Source: Cyanobacteria bacterium OH_SFB_17
GTDB lineage: Bacteria; Cyanobacteriota; Vampirovibrionia; Gastranaerophilales; Gastranaerophilaceae
Assembly (NCBI GenBank): GCA_023395735.1
Contig: JAEWYI010000023.1
Span: forward strand, 1-47,377
Length of the DNA: 47,377 nucleotides
Direction of reading: 5' to 3'
Positions 34,233 to 42,907 of the stretch are shown piece after piece. The translations under genes were made by a program, and so were the position numbers. Positions within the stretch are counted from its first letter, which is position 1. Each line of letters begins with the position of its first letter. The notes under the pieces were generated by a model, which saw only the letters and a program-made list of their open reading frames with translations, was not told the DNA's origin and did not search any database.

Positions 34233-35647
34233 AATCTAAAATCTCTTTCTCCGTGTTCAATTTTTTCTAAATTTTTAATCAAAGTTTCTTTTGCTTTCGG
34301 ATTTGGAACATTTTCGATTTCTTTTTTTATCAATTCATCGCCTAAAGCTTTTGTTTTTTCTGAAGCATAATCTTGCAAATATTCATTAAGAGTCAAAAGC
34401 GCGTTTGGATGACAACAATTTAGAATTTGTTTTTTCTTGCACAAATCCATAAATCTGTCACCTGTTCGTCCTTCTCTGTAGCAAGCTGTACAGAAACTTG
34501 GCAAATAACCTATTTCCATAAGCCATTTTATTATTTCATCAAGAGTTCTTTTGTCATTGACTTCAAATTGAGAAGAATCATCCTCGGTTGCATCTTCCTC
34601 GTCATACCCGCCTACTGACGTTTTTGAACCGCCTGATATTTGAGAAATGCCTAAATGAAGCACCTTTTCTCTTGTTTCCTTGCTTTCCCTTGTAGATACA
34701 ATCATGCCGGTATAAGGCACAGCAACTCTTATGCAAGCAACTATTTTTTGGAAAATTTCATCGCTTATGCTATTGCTGAAAGCGTTCGGATCAATATCAT
34801 CTGCCGGTCTTATTCTAGGAACACTTATCGTATGTGGCCCCACCCCGAATTTTGCCTCAAGGTGTTCTGCATGCATCAAAATTCCTGCAAATTCATACTT
34901 GTAGCCTTCGAGCCCAAATAAAACTCCCAAACCAACATCATCAATTCCCGCCTCCATTGCTCTATCCATAGCCTCTGTATGGTAGGCATAATTGTGTTTT
35001 GGCCCGCTCGGATGAAGCTTTTCATAGCTGTCTTTATGATAAGTTTCTTGGAAAAGAATGTAAGTCCCTATCCCTGCATCTTTTAGTTTTTTGTAATTTT
35101 CAACTGTTGTTGCAGCTATATTGACATTTACACGCCTGATTGCACCGTTTTTGTGTTTTATGCTGTATATAGTTTTAATGCTTTCCAAAACGTACTCTAT
35201 CGGATTATTTACAGGGTCTTCGCCTGTTTCTAGCGCAAGTCTTTTATGCCCCATATCCTGAAGCGCTATAACTTCTCGCTTAATTTCTTCCTGCGACATT
35301 TTTTTTCGCGCGATTGTTTTATTTTTTGCATGGTATGGGCAATAAACACAACCGTTTACACAATAATTTGAAAGATACAAAGGCGCAAACAAGACAATCC
35401 TGTTTCCGTAAAAATCTTTTTTAATTTGCTCTGCCAGAGAAAAAATCTCTTTGTTTTTTTCTTGGTTTTCACAAGCCAAAAGAACAGAAGCTTCTTTGTA
35501 AGATAAGCCTTTTCTCTCTTTTGCTTTTGCAATTATACTGTCTATCAGCTCAATATTGTTTTTATTCTTTTCTGCATATTCAAGGGTTTTAAGGATTTCT
35601 TCGTGTGAGATAAATTCTTCCGCCTTGGATGATTTTGGATTATACAT
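34229..35647 (-). CDS. hydG: [FeFe] hydrogenase maturase HydG (radical SAM tyrosine lyase)
   Basis: 472 residues. It cleaves tyrosine to make the CO and CN- ligands of the H-cluster. The radical-SAM motif is 'CVNGCVYC' (C-x3-C-x2-C, near 95-102). The C-terminal auxiliary-cluster motif 'CTACYREGRTGDRFMDLC', which separates HydG from ThiH, is complete. AGGGGGATAAAA precedes the ATG and a TATAAC lies about 20 bases further upstream. hydE and hydF are not in the window. The gene is 21 kb from the hydrogenase operon it serves. Confidence 0.96.
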   Translation of the reverse strand: MYNPKSSKAEEFISHEEILKTLEYAEKNKNNIELIDSIIAKAKERKGLSYKEASVLLACENQEKNKEIFSLAEQIKKDFYGNRIVLFAPLYLSNYCVNGCVYCPYHAKNKTIARKKMSQEEIKREVIALQDMGHKRLALETGEDPVNNPIEYVLESIKTIYSIKHKNGAIRRVNVNIAATTVENYKKLKDAGIGTYILFQETYHKDSYEKLHPSGPKHNYAYHTEAMDRAMEAGIDDVGLGVLFGLEGYKYEFAGILMHAEHLEAKFGVGPHTISVPRIRPADDIDPNAFSNSISDEIFQKIVACIRVAVPYTGMIVSTRESKETREKVLHLGISQISGGSKTSVGGYDEEDATEDDSSQFEVNDKRTLDEIIKWLMEIGYLPSFCTACYREGRTGDRFMDLCKKKQILNCCHPNALLTLNEYLQDYASEKTKALGDELIKKEIENVPNPKAKETLIKNLEKIEHGERDFRF

Positions 35648-35790
35648 TTTTATCCCCCTCTATTTAGTTATAACTCAAACAAAAAGCAGAATAAAGAACT
35701 TTTTTAATTGACCAAAACAAAACCTTTATCACGAAGCAATTGTTAAGAATGTAAAGCACTGAAACGCTTTATTTACAAGGGTTTATTTTT

Positions 35791-35874
35791 TTTATTAGGT
35801 TTTTCAGTAAAATTGAGGCAATTTTCAATCTTGACCTCGATTAAATAATTATACAAACTGAAAAACCTAATAAA
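35791..35874. repeat. Inverted repeat with 18-bp perfect arms
   Basis: TTTATTAGGTTTTTCAGT at 35791-35808 is exactly inverted at 35857-35874, with imperfect extension outward (GGTTTAT...ATAAACC). Inside is a second dyad, AATTGAGG/CCTCGATT. It may be a small-RNA hairpin or a remnant mobile element. Confidence 0.6.
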
Positions 35875-35918
35875 AATAAAAATATAAACCTAACAAAACA
35901 AACCAAAATTAACCAACC

Positions 35919-35944
35919 TGACCTCAACCGAGGTCATTTTTTTT
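35919..35944 (+). terminator. Plus-strand intrinsic terminator
   Basis: TGACCTC-AACC-GAGGTCA followed by eight Ts. The T-tract is on the plus strand only, so it does not fit the minus-strand gene ending at 35947. Confidence 0.75.
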
Positions 35945-35946
35945 GT

Positions 35947-36699
35947 TCAAGATTCTGTATCAACACCCAAACCAAAAATCGCAAAATCATATTTTACAGG
36001 ATCATTCGAACAATATTTTTTTAAATTATTGCTCAATTCCACAACTGCCTTGTAATCGTTACTGCTTCTTGTTAAAAGTCCCATCTCTCTCGATAGCCTT
36101 GCCACATGAACATCAAGTGGAATCAATAATTCGTCAGGAGTTATAAAATCCCACAATCCTAAATCAACAGGCCCTTTTCTGACAACCCATCTTAAAAACA
36201 TATTCATTCGCTTCATCGCGCCGCCGTTTTTAGGGTTTGGAATTAGATGGTAAAACCCTTGCCCTACTTCGTTTTCAATATTCGCATAAAAATAATCCAC
36301 AACAGCCTGAAACATAGAATTTAGACTTCCGTCCACCTTTTTACCATATTCGAATAAATCTTTGAGTCCACCATCATTGGTATACAACTTTTTCAAAATC
36401 AAAAAGACTTCTATAATATCAAAATCTTTCGCAAATCTATAATTAAAATTCTTCAAAGATTTTGGATTAAAATTCAAAACAAAATCAAGTGGTTTGTTTT
36501 TCATAATACAAAACAATTCATCAAGCTTTTTTATAAAAACTTTTCTGTTTCCGTAAGCGAAAATAGAAGCCAAAAACGCCGCAATTTCCACATCTTTTTT
36601 GCAATCATACCTGTGTGGAAACTGTATAGGATCATCCTTTATAAACTCTTCAATTTCATACTTTTGGCATAATTTATCTAACTTATTTTTTGTTATCAT
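35947..36699 (-). CDS. TIGR02757/DUF2400 family protein, unknown function
   Basis: 250 residues from the ATG at 36699, 5 bases after the tadA stop; a GTG at 36720 would overlap tadA. Family features are 'HRYDCKKDVEIAAFLASIFAYGNR' near the N-terminus (shown only in part of the conserved block) and 'MNMFLRWVVRK' plus 'VDLGLW' and 'LLIPLDVHVARLSRE' in the C-terminal half. The fold appears all-helical and recalls DNA-glycosylase-like HhH proteins, but no activity is established. It is the last gene of an operon with tadA. Confidence 0.85.
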   Translation of the reverse strand: MITKNKLDKLCQKYEIEEFIKDDPIQFPHRYDCKKDVEIAAFLASIFAYGNRKVFIKKLDELFCIMKNKPLDFVLNFNPKSLKNFNYRFAKDFDIIEVFLILKKLYTNDGGLKDLFEYGKKVDGSLNSMFQAVVDYFYANIENEVGQGFYHLIPNPKNGGAMKRMNMFLRWVVRKGPVDLGLWDFITPDELLIPLDVHVARLSREMGLLTRSSNDYKAVVELSNNLKKYCSNDPVKYDFAIFGLGVDTES

Positions 36700-36703
36700 C
36701 TTG

Positions 36704-37135
36704 CTATTTTCTTTTTTCACTCCAAAAAGTTTTTAACAAATTATCACACTCATTCTCCATTATACCACCATAAACCTTCAAGTTGGAATTGCAGTTTTTT
36801 CTCAAATCCAAAACTGAGCCCAAAGCCCCGTATTGTTGGTCGTAAGAGGCAAAATAAACAGCCTTTAGTCTGGATTGAATAATCGCCCAAGCACACATCG
36901 GGCAAGGTTCAAGCGTTACATAAAGCTCTGCACCATCCAACCGCCAGTTATTTAAAACTTTTCCGGCTTCCCTCATTGCCACTATTTCTGCATGTGCAGA
37001 TATATCATTATTTGCTTCCCTTTGATTACAAGCACTTGAGATAACTTCCCCATTGAGAACTATTATGGCGCCGACAGGGATGTCGGCGCCTGATTCTTTA
37101 GCAACATTAAGCGCGTTTTGCATAAAATTTTTCAT
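36704..37135 (-). CDS. tadA: tRNA-specific adenosine deaminase
   Basis: 143 residues. It converts A34 of tRNA-Arg(ACG) to inosine. The zinc and catalytic motifs are 'AHAEIVAM' (HAE) and 'LEPCPMCAWAI' (PCxxC). 'IPVGAIIV' is the usual N-terminal strand. The protein is somewhat shorter than E. coli TadA. Codons for 'GADIPVGA' are all C-ending and form a perfect palindrome, unlike the rest of the gene. It starts one base after the sensor kinase gene's end region (minus strand order kinase, tadA, DUF2400). Confidence 0.93.
   Translation of the reverse strand: MKNFMQNALNVAKESGADIPVGAIIVLNGEVISSACNQREANNDISAHAEIVAMREAGKVLNNWRLDGAELYVTLEPCPMCAWAIIQSRLKAVYFASYDQQYGALGSVLDLRKNCNSNLKVYGGIMENECDNLLKTFWSEKRK
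37067..37090. repeat. GC-rich palindrome inside tadA
   Basis: GGCGCCGACA-ggga-TGTCGGCGCC, a perfect 10-bp stem in coding sequence. The GGCGCC core also occurs in the hairpin at 8546-8584. Confidence 0.5.
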
Positions 37136-37136
37136 T

Positions 37137-38819
37137 TTATTCTTCCACGGTTTTGAAAACAGGTAATTTTATTTCTACTATGAAGCCTTTATCTTTTTTA
37201 GACTTAAGCTTAATTTCGCCATTCATTGCTTCTACTAGCCCTTTTACAATAAACAACCCCAAGCCTGTTCCTCTCGTTGTTCTAGTTGTTTTATCATCAA
37301 TTCGAGTGAATTTTTCAAACAGTTTTTGAAGTTTTTTGTCCTGAATGTATTCGCAATCATTTGACACGGAAATAATCGCATAATCGCCCTTAACACTAGC
37401 TTCGGCTACAATAGGAGTCTGAGGAGTTGCATATTTTTGGGCGTTTTCAAACAAGTTTACAAAAACCTGCTCTAATCTGTCTTTATCAGCAATTACAAGA
37501 GGAAAATCTTCAGATATCGAATTTAAAACTTCTCTATCTTCTTTTTTAACTAGCATAATCGCAGCTTCAGCAGTTTTATTCAACCAAACAGCTTCAAGTT
37601 TTGCGTTGATTCTTGCACCTTCGATATCAGGCACAACAAGCAAATCTTCCACCATTCTTGACAATCTTTCTGACTGTTTTTTTATGGTTCTCAAAGATTT
37701 TTGTTTTGTTTCTTCGTCAATTTCTATATCTTGCCTTAAAAGTCTTGATGTATACCCCTGAATACTTGTCAATGGGGTTCTAAATTCGTGGCTCACTGTA
37801 TCTATCAAATTTGAGCGAAATTCGTCAAGCTCTTTTAACTCTGCATTTTTCTTTTTTAACTGCAAATAAGACTTGTGAATCTGACTTGCCATTCTGTTAA
37901 ACTCGAAAGCCAAAAATATAATTTCATAAGGCGTGAAGACGTTTGTAATGAGCCTGATTCTTCTTTGATAATTACCTTTTGAAACCGCAATTATACCTTT
38001 GAACAACTGTCTTATATTTATATAAAGATAATACGTATAAAGCGCCACAACAAAGATTACGGCAAGAGATGCCATCAAAATTGCAAGAATCAGCTTAAAT
38101 CTGTTTTGCGTAATCGCTTTATTTGTAACCTTTTTGGTCGTATTTACAATAATAGTTATATCAGGATTCGTTTTTTGAACATACACGAGTGGCTGGTTTT
38201 TTATAGAACCAAAAATAACCGGTTCGTTTGGTTTCAATTTTTTTGGAAGGTGCTTTATTGTAGCTTTGTAATCTTTTTCGTTGTAATTATGCGAAAAAAT
38301 CAGCTTGTCTTTTCGTGCTAGAACGTATATTTCTCGCTCTTCTTCCAACATTGCTTTAAACAATTTGTCTTTTATAAAGTTTACATCAAAGGTTGCAACC
38401 AAAAATTTTCCGTTTTTCATTGTTGTATAAATTGAAACAGAATTAGTTTCTATATTCTTTTCGTGCAACAACATTAATCCTTCAGGAGTGTCAATAATTT
38501 CTAACGCCTTAAATTCTGGAGAATTTTTCAATACGGTATTTAAATATCTTTTCTTAGTGTTTTTTCCGCTCAAAAATTCGACACTATGCTTGATTTGGTT
38601 CAATTCATTCAAAGATGATTTTAAAAATACGTCGATTTCTTCTGACACAACCTTTGCAATCAAAACCGCAGAATCTCTTAACTGCGATCTCATGGACTGC
38701 TGGTTAATATTGTTTATAATAAAACCGCTGATTGCCATAGGAATAATTACAGCGCACAGCAAGACTATAATTATTTGTTCAGCTATTTTTAATCTCTTAA
38801 ATTTCAAAAGTTTTTTCAT
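37137..38819 (-). CDS. Membrane sensor histidine kinase
   Basis: 560 residues. Membrane helix 1 at about 15-35, an extracytoplasmic sensing domain to ~235 (possibly Cache-like), helix 2 at about 240-262, then HAMP. The dimerisation box is 'VSHEFRTPLTSIQGY' with the histidine intact. The ATPase domain follows with N box 'FVNLFENAQKYA' and G box 'RGTGLGLFIVKGL'. It should autophosphorylate and pass phosphate to the adjacent regulator. Its ATG directly follows the regulator's stop with no gap. The stimulus is unknown. Confidence 0.94.
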   Translation of the reverse strand: MKKLLKFKRLKIAEQIIIVLLCAVIIPMAISGFIINNINQQSMRSQLRDSAVLIAKVVSEEIDVFLKSSLNELNQIKHSVEFLSGKNTKKRYLNTVLKNSPEFKALEIIDTPEGLMLLHEKNIETNSVSIYTTMKNGKFLVATFDVNFIKDKLFKAMLEEEREIYVLARKDKLIFSHNYNEKDYKATIKHLPKKLKPNEPVIFGSIKNQPLVYVQKTNPDITIIVNTTKKVTNKAITQNRFKLILAILMASLAVIFVVALYTYYLYINIRQLFKGIIAVSKGNYQRRIRLITNVFTPYEIIFLAFEFNRMASQIHKSYLQLKKKNAELKELDEFRSNLIDTVSHEFRTPLTSIQGYTSRLLRQDIEIDEETKQKSLRTIKKQSERLSRMVEDLLVVPDIEGARINAKLEAVWLNKTAEAAIMLVKKEDREVLNSISEDFPLVIADKDRLEQVFVNLFENAQKYATPQTPIVAEASVKGDYAIISVSNDCEYIQDKKLQKLFEKFTRIDDKTTRTTRGTGLGLFIVKGLVEAMNGEIKLKSKKDKGFIVEIKLPVFKTVEE

Positions 38820-39533
38820 TTATCCCTCTGTAAACGGGGTCAATTTATACCCGACGTTCGTGACTGTATGCAAATATTTTGGATTTTTAACATCAGGTTC
38901 AATTTTATTTCTTAAACCACCGACATGAACTCTCAACATTCTCACGTCTTCGTTGCTGTCATAGCCCCAAACTTCATCCAATAGAGTTGCAAGCGTAACC
39001 GCATTATTAAAATGCTGCATTAAACAATACAAAATTTCAAATTCGGTAGGAGTAAGTTTTACTTTTTTGTTAACGATAACGCACTCCAAACTTTCAGGAA
39101 AAATTTCTATATCTCCTACATGAAGCACTTCGTCATTAATTTTATTGGAATTTTCAACCTGATTACGTCTTAATAAAACTCTTATTCTAAGCAAAACTTC
39201 CTGAATATCAAAAGGTTTGACAAGATAATCATCCGCGCCGTCATCAAAACCTTTTGTCTTGTCATCAATAGTGCCTTTTGCCGTCAACATAAGAATAGGA
39301 ATTGCAAGCTTTGCCTGTCTTATGTTTTTGCAAACATCAAAACCGTTCATCTTTGGCATCATAACATCAAGAATAATAAGATCATAACTGTTATTCAAAG
39401 CCTTATTTAAGCCTTCGAGTCCGTCTCTTGCCGTATCAACATAATACCCGCTTTGACCTATATCAAACTCGAGTAATTCTCTGATTTCGTCGTCGTCATC
39501 TACTATTAAGATTCTGCTTGGTACTTTTTCCAT
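38820..39533 (-). CDS. OmpR/PhoB-family response regulator
   Basis: 237 residues. The receiver domain (about 5-120) has the acidic cluster 'VDDDDEI', phospho-acceptor D in 'LIILDVMMPKMNG', and 'KPFDI'. A winged-helix DNA-binding domain follows ('LTPTEFEILYCLMQHF', 'VRMLRVHVGGLRNKI'). It forms a two-component pair with the kinase gene directly after it. GGGGATT precedes the ATG and a good promoter lies upstream. No target genes can be named. Confidence 0.95.
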   Translation of the reverse strand: MEKVPSRILIVDDDDEIRELLEFDIGQSGYYVDTARDGLEGLNKALNNSYDLIILDVMMPKMNGFDVCKNIRQAKLAIPILMLTAKGTIDDKTKGFDDGADDYLVKPFDIQEVLLRIRVLLRRNQVENSNKINDEVLHVGDIEIFPESLECVIVNKKVKLTPTEFEILYCLMQHFNNAVTLATLLDEVWGYDSNEDVRMLRVHVGGLRNKIEPDVKNPKYLHTVTNVGYKLTPFTEG

Positions 39534-39560
39534 AAAAAATCCCCACTTTTAACTGTATTT

Positions 39561-39589
39561 ATTATACACAAATCAAGTGAGGGTTACAA
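39561..39589 (-). promoter_or_regulatory. Promoter of the two-component operon
   Basis: TTGTAA, a 17-base spacer and TATAAT on the minus strand, about 28 bases before the regulator ATG. The rest of the 255-base gap (39590-39788) shows only AT-rich sequence with no ORF or clear terminator. Confidence 0.65.
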
Positions 39590-39788
39590 TTGTTTTATAA
39601 AAACTTAATTTCTCTAAATCAAATCCGCTGTGCAAAATCTTTTTTGTCTATAAACGAATTGTAGTAAGTATCTCATATCGCTCTCTTTTCTTCTGCTGTG
39701 CTCTTGTATATATAAAGTATATACTCAATTAAAAATTGCCTTTTTTATTAAATATATTTTAACTTTTGTTAACAATAAAAAAAACAAG

Positions 39789-40385
39789 CTAGTGCTCAAG
39801 GATTTTACTTATAAATAAATCTATTTCATTTGAAAAATTTTTCAACGATGAATCGTTATAGATTACAAAATCGGATTTTTTAACCTTTTCCTCTTGCGGA
39901 AGCTGAGCATACATTTTATTCAAGGCATCTTCTTCCGACAAGTTTGGATTTCTCTCCAAAAGCCTTTTTAACCTTGTTTTATCATCAGCACAGATTAACA
40001 AAATTTTATCGAACATATTTTCAAATTTAGCCTCATACAAAAGAGGGACAGCAACAAAAACAACTTTTTCTCCTGAGTTTTCTTTTAATTTAAAGAATTT
40101 ATCTATCTCGATTTTTATTAACGGATGCAAAATTGATTCAATTTTTTGCTTTAATATAGGATTTGTAAAAACTAATTTTCCTAGCTTTGGCCTGGAAATT
40201 TTTCCGTCTTCTAAAATATCCATCCCGAAAAAAGATATAATAATTTTTTTTCTAACATCATCGTTTTCCAAAAGCCTATGCGCAATTTTATCGGTATCAA
40301 GAACAGAAAAACCCGCCTGCGCCAAGATTTTTTCTGCATAACTTTTGCCTGATGCGATATTTCCTGTTATTGCAATTTTTAACAT
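39789..40385 (-). CDS. coaE: Dephospho-CoA kinase
   Basis: 198 residues. It phosphorylates dephospho-CoA in the last step of coenzyme A synthesis. The P-loop is 'ITGNIASGKS', followed by 'VLDTDKIAHRLL' and 'LHPLIKIEI', standard CoaE landmarks. It lies 32 bases after the pseudouridine synthase gene and probably shares its transcript. Confidence 0.95.
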   Translation of the reverse strand: MLKIAITGNIASGKSYAEKILAQAGFSVLDTDKIAHRLLENDDVRKKIIISFFGMDILEDGKISRPKLGKLVFTNPILKQKIESILHPLIKIEIDKFFKLKENSGEKVVFVAVPLLYEAKFENMFDKILLICADDKTRLKRLLERNPNLSEEDALNKMYAQLPQEEKVKKSDFVIYNDSSLKNFSNEIDLFISKILEH

Positions 40386-40417
40386 TTTAACTCCGTTTTT
40401 AAACTAAAAATCATCGA

Positions 40418-41134
40418 TTATTTTAGTTTGTTTAAAAAATTTCTAAGCTCTTTAATTTGTTGAGGTTTGATTGGCTTAAATTGGCCTTTTTTTAGCCCTT
40501 CGATATCTATCGTTGCGTGCTGAATTCTTTTTAATCCAGCAACTTCAAAGCCTAAAAAGTCAAGCATTTTTCTAATTTGCCTGTTTAATCCTTGATACAA
40601 AGTCATTTTCAAAACTGTTCTTTTTGTTGTGGATTCAATAATTTGAGAATCCGCATAGGCAATTTTGCCGGGCTCTATCTCAATTCCTTGCGCCATTTTT
40701 TCCAAATGGTGCAAATGAAGCTTTCCGTCTACTGTTACAACATATACCTTTGGAACCTTTATTGACGGATGAGTAAGCTCGTTTATCAAATCGCCGTCAT
40801 TGGTTAAAATTATAAGGCCATAAGAGTCTTTGTCCAACCTGCCGACAGGTTTTAGATTATGCATTTCAGGTGGCAAAATATCATAGATAATTTTTCTGCC
40901 TTTTTCATCGTCAGCAGTTGTTATATAGCCTGTTGGCTTGTAAAACCTGTAATATTCATGCTTTTTAGGTCGAATTAATTCGTTGTTAAGAAAAACTTTA
41001 TCTTTTTCTTTTACCTGAAAACCCAACTCTATAACTTTTTTCCCGTTGACGGAAACTTTTCCTTGTTCTATAAGTTCATCTGCTTTTCTTCTGGAGCAAA
41101 TTCCAGAGGCTGCGATGTATTTGTTTAAACGCAT
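40418..41134 (-). CDS. RluB/RsuA-family rRNA pseudouridine synthase
   Basis: 238 residues. An N-terminal S4 domain ('MRLNKYIAASGICSRRKADE') is followed by the catalytic domain with the aspartate in 'VGRLDKDSYGLIILTNDG', and then 'LNRQIRKMLDFLGF'. It modifies uridine in rRNA: RluB and RluF act on the large subunit, RsuA on the small. The RluB-type 'GLNRQIRKM' form suggests 23S rRNA but does not settle it. First gene of an operon with coaE. Confidence 0.93.
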   Translation of the reverse strand: MRLNKYIAASGICSRRKADELIEQGKVSVNGKKVIELGFQVKEKDKVFLNNELIRPKKHEYYRFYKPTGYITTADDEKGRKIIYDILPPEMHNLKPVGRLDKDSYGLIILTNDGDLINELTHPSIKVPKVYVVTVDGKLHLHHLEKMAQGIEIEPGKIAYADSQIIESTTKRTVLKMTLYQGLNRQIRKMLDFLGFEVAGLKRIQHATIDIEGLKKGQFKPIKPQQIKELRNFLNKLK

Positions 41135-41198
41135 TTTTTTCCTTTATGTTTGACTTAAATTGGTTGATAATGTATTATTATAACACGAAGGAGCGCTT

Positions 41199-41885
41199 AT
41201 GATATTTATGCCTAAAACAAAAGTTAAAAAAGCATTTACACTTGCTGAAGTGCTTATAACGTTAGGAATCATAGGAATTGTAGCGGCATTGACAATTCCT
41301 ACACTAATTAATAATTCCAGAAAACAAGAAACTGTAACCAAATTACAAAAAGTGTACTCAACCCTTCAACAAGCCGTAAAAATGTCGGAAATTGAAAACG
41401 GACCTGTTTCAAATTGGGATTTTACCCTATCACACAAAGCTTTTATGGATACTTATTTTGTACCATACTTAGCAGTAATAAAAAATTGTGGAACCACTGA
41501 AAGTGGATGCTGGGCAAGCGACTTAAAAATAAACAGGAAAAACACGGATCCAATAGAAGATACATCTTCTTACGCAAGAATACTTTTAAAAGACGGCACC
41601 TTTATAATGCTTGTCAATCAGGGCCCTCATGCTCATTTGTATGCAGATATTGATGGATCAAAAGGCACCAATACATACGGAAGAGACGTATTTATTTTAA
41701 CTTTGGCTCCTGCGGCTTTTTATGAAAACTATGCTCACGATATAAAAACACCTGGTCTTTATTTCTTCGGATACGGGTTTGACAGAAACAGTTTGTTAAA
41801 TATCTGCAACACCGGCCAAGGAACTCATTGTGGAGCTTTAATCCAAATTGACGGATGGAAAATTTCTGACGATTACAAATGGTAA
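41199..41885 (+). CDS. Type IV pilin-like protein (prepilin N-terminus)
   Basis: 228 residues. 'KVKKAFTLAEVLITLGIIG' at residues 8-26 is a class III prepilin signal: a basic leader, then F-T-L-x-E in front of a hydrophobic helix. The residue before the cleavage site is alanine rather than the usual glycine. The rest resembles a pseudopilin globular domain with several cysteines ('NCGTTESGCW', 'NICNTGQGTHC') that may form disulfides. It may belong to a type IV pilus, a type II secretion pseudopilus or a competence system; no assembly genes are nearby. AAGGAG precedes the ATG. Confidence 0.85.
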   Translation: MIFMPKTKVKKAFTLAEVLITLGIIGIVAALTIPTLINNSRKQETVTKLQKVYSTLQQAVKMSEIENGPVSNWDFTLSHKAFMDTYFVPYLAVIKNCGTTESGCWASDLKINRKNTDPIEDTSSYARILLKDGTFIMLVNQGPHAHLYADIDGSKGTNTYGRDVFILTLAPAAFYENYAHDIKTPGLYFFGYGFDRNSLLNICNTGQGTHCGALIQIDGWKISDDYKW

Positions 41886-41958
41886 AATTAAACACCCATA
41901 ACAACCCCAAACTTAAATTCTTAAGCTTCTAAGCTTCTGAGTCACCATGCTGCCCTTT

Positions 41959-42387
41959 CTATGCTTTCAAACAAATATCATCTTCAACTGCGATTTTGAA
42001 AGCATCGAGAAGAATTTGAGGCATTTTTCTATAAAGTTTACCGTTATTGTCTATTGCAACCACGTCAACGAAAGCTTCAATAAAAGTTTTTCCGCTTTCT
42101 TTTGAAATTATCTTCTGCTCAAACGTAACGGACAAATTACTAAATTTATTTATTGATGTTTGTATAATTATTTTATCATTCAATCTTGCTGAATTTTTAT
42201 ATTTAACATTCAGATTTACAACAGGCAAAACAATACTTTGTGCCTCCAAATCGACAAGGTTGTGCCCAAGCATCTCGCAAAATTCGACCCTGCCCGCTTC
42301 CATCCATCTTAAATACGAACCGTGCCAAACGACGCCGTAGGCGTCTGTATCTGAATAATATACTTTTTGTTCAAATTCATGTTTCAT
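41959..42387 (-). CDS. YbgC/4HBT-type acyl-CoA thioesterase
   Basis: 142 residues, a hotdog fold. 'VYYSDTDAYGVVWHGSYLRWME' spans the family's signature, with the catalytic aspartate in 'DTDAYGVV'. It hydrolyses acyl-CoA or acyl-ACP thioesters; the substrate is unknown. It is a single gene convergent with the pilin-like gene. The 73-base gap between them shows only short AAGCTTCT repeats and no clear terminator. Confidence 0.9.
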   Translation of the reverse strand: MKHEFEQKVYYSDTDAYGVVWHGSYLRWMEAGRVEFCEMLGHNLVDLEAQSIVLPVVNLNVKYKNSARLNDKIIIQTSINKFSNLSVTFEQKIISKESGKTFIEAFVDVVAIDNNGKLYRKMPQILLDAFKIAVEDDICLKA

Positions 42388-42457
42388 AAAATTATTCTAT
42401 CATAAAGAATCATCCTTTCAATATTAATTTTTAAGTTAACAAATTTTAATTTAATGC

Positions 42458-42500
42458 TTGACAAATTATTTTATTAATGATAATAATAATTATTATTATC
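42458..42500 (+). promoter_or_regulatory. perR promoter with overlapping Fur/PerR-type palindrome
   Basis: TTGACA (42458-42463), a 17-base spacer and TAATAA (42481-42486). A perfect 22-bp palindrome with arms GATAATAATAA covers the -10 region (42479-42500), matching Fur-family operator style. Autoregulation is expected. Confidence 0.75.
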
Positions 42501-42515
42501 GATAAGGAAATTTAA

Positions 42516-42893
42516 ATGAGATTTTCAAAACAAAGAGAAAACGTTAAAAATGGACTTGAAAAGTTCTGCATACACCCGACGGCAGAAGAGCTTTATATGC
42601 ACTTGAAGCCTCAAAACCCAAGTCTAAGTTTGGCAACCGTATACAGAAATCTAAACCAACTTGCAGGATGCGGTTCGATAAAAAAAATTGACGGGCTTTC
42701 AGGACAAGTTCATTATGACCACAACACCTGCGAACATTTTCACATGATTTGCGATACTTGCGGGAAAATTTTTGACTTACCGCCCAAGATGGCTGATAGT
42801 TTGAAAAATGTTTTGAAATCACAAAATGAATTTGAAATAATTAGTTATGATATTATAGTTAAAGGTCTTTGCAGTGAGTGCAAAAACAAATAA
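42516..42893 (+). CDS. perR: Fur-family peroxide regulator, PerR-like
   Basis: 125 residues, about 17 shorter at the N-terminus than Bacillus PerR. The residues align in exact spacing with the Bacillus metal site: H20, D68, H74, H76 and D87 correspond to H37, D85, H91, H93 and D104. The aspartate at the last position is a PerR rather than Fur trait. C79/C82 and C119/C122 form the structural zinc site. PerR senses H2O2 by metal-catalysed histidine oxidation and represses defence genes. The following genes are rubrerythrin and rubredoxin, which fits. AAGGAAATTTAA precedes the ATG. Confidence 0.88.
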   Translation: MRFSKQRENVKNGLEKFCIHPTAEELYMHLKPQNPSLSLATVYRNLNQLAGCGSIKKIDGLSGQVHYDHNTCEHFHMICDTCGKIFDLPPKMADSLKNVLKSQNEFEIISYDIIVKGLCSECKNK

Positions 42894-42907
42894 GAAAGGA
42901 TGCGAAT

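Larger units (their letters stand above)
35791..35944 (+). ncRNA. Candidate small RNA or orphan terminated transcript
   Basis: The 299-base gap between hydG and the DUF2400 gene, both minus-strand, holds no ORF. On the plus strand a long hairpin is followed by an intrinsic terminator with eight Ts, yet no plus-strand gene precedes it. The TTGACCTC at 35831-35838 could also pair with the GAGGTCA of the terminator. No convincing promoter was found, and no RNA family is recognised. Confidence 0.35.

Noticed and set aside
41886..41958. AAGCTTCT direct repeat between the pilin-like and thioesterase genes
   Set aside because: Only two copies of 8 bases in a short AT-rich gap; likely chance.
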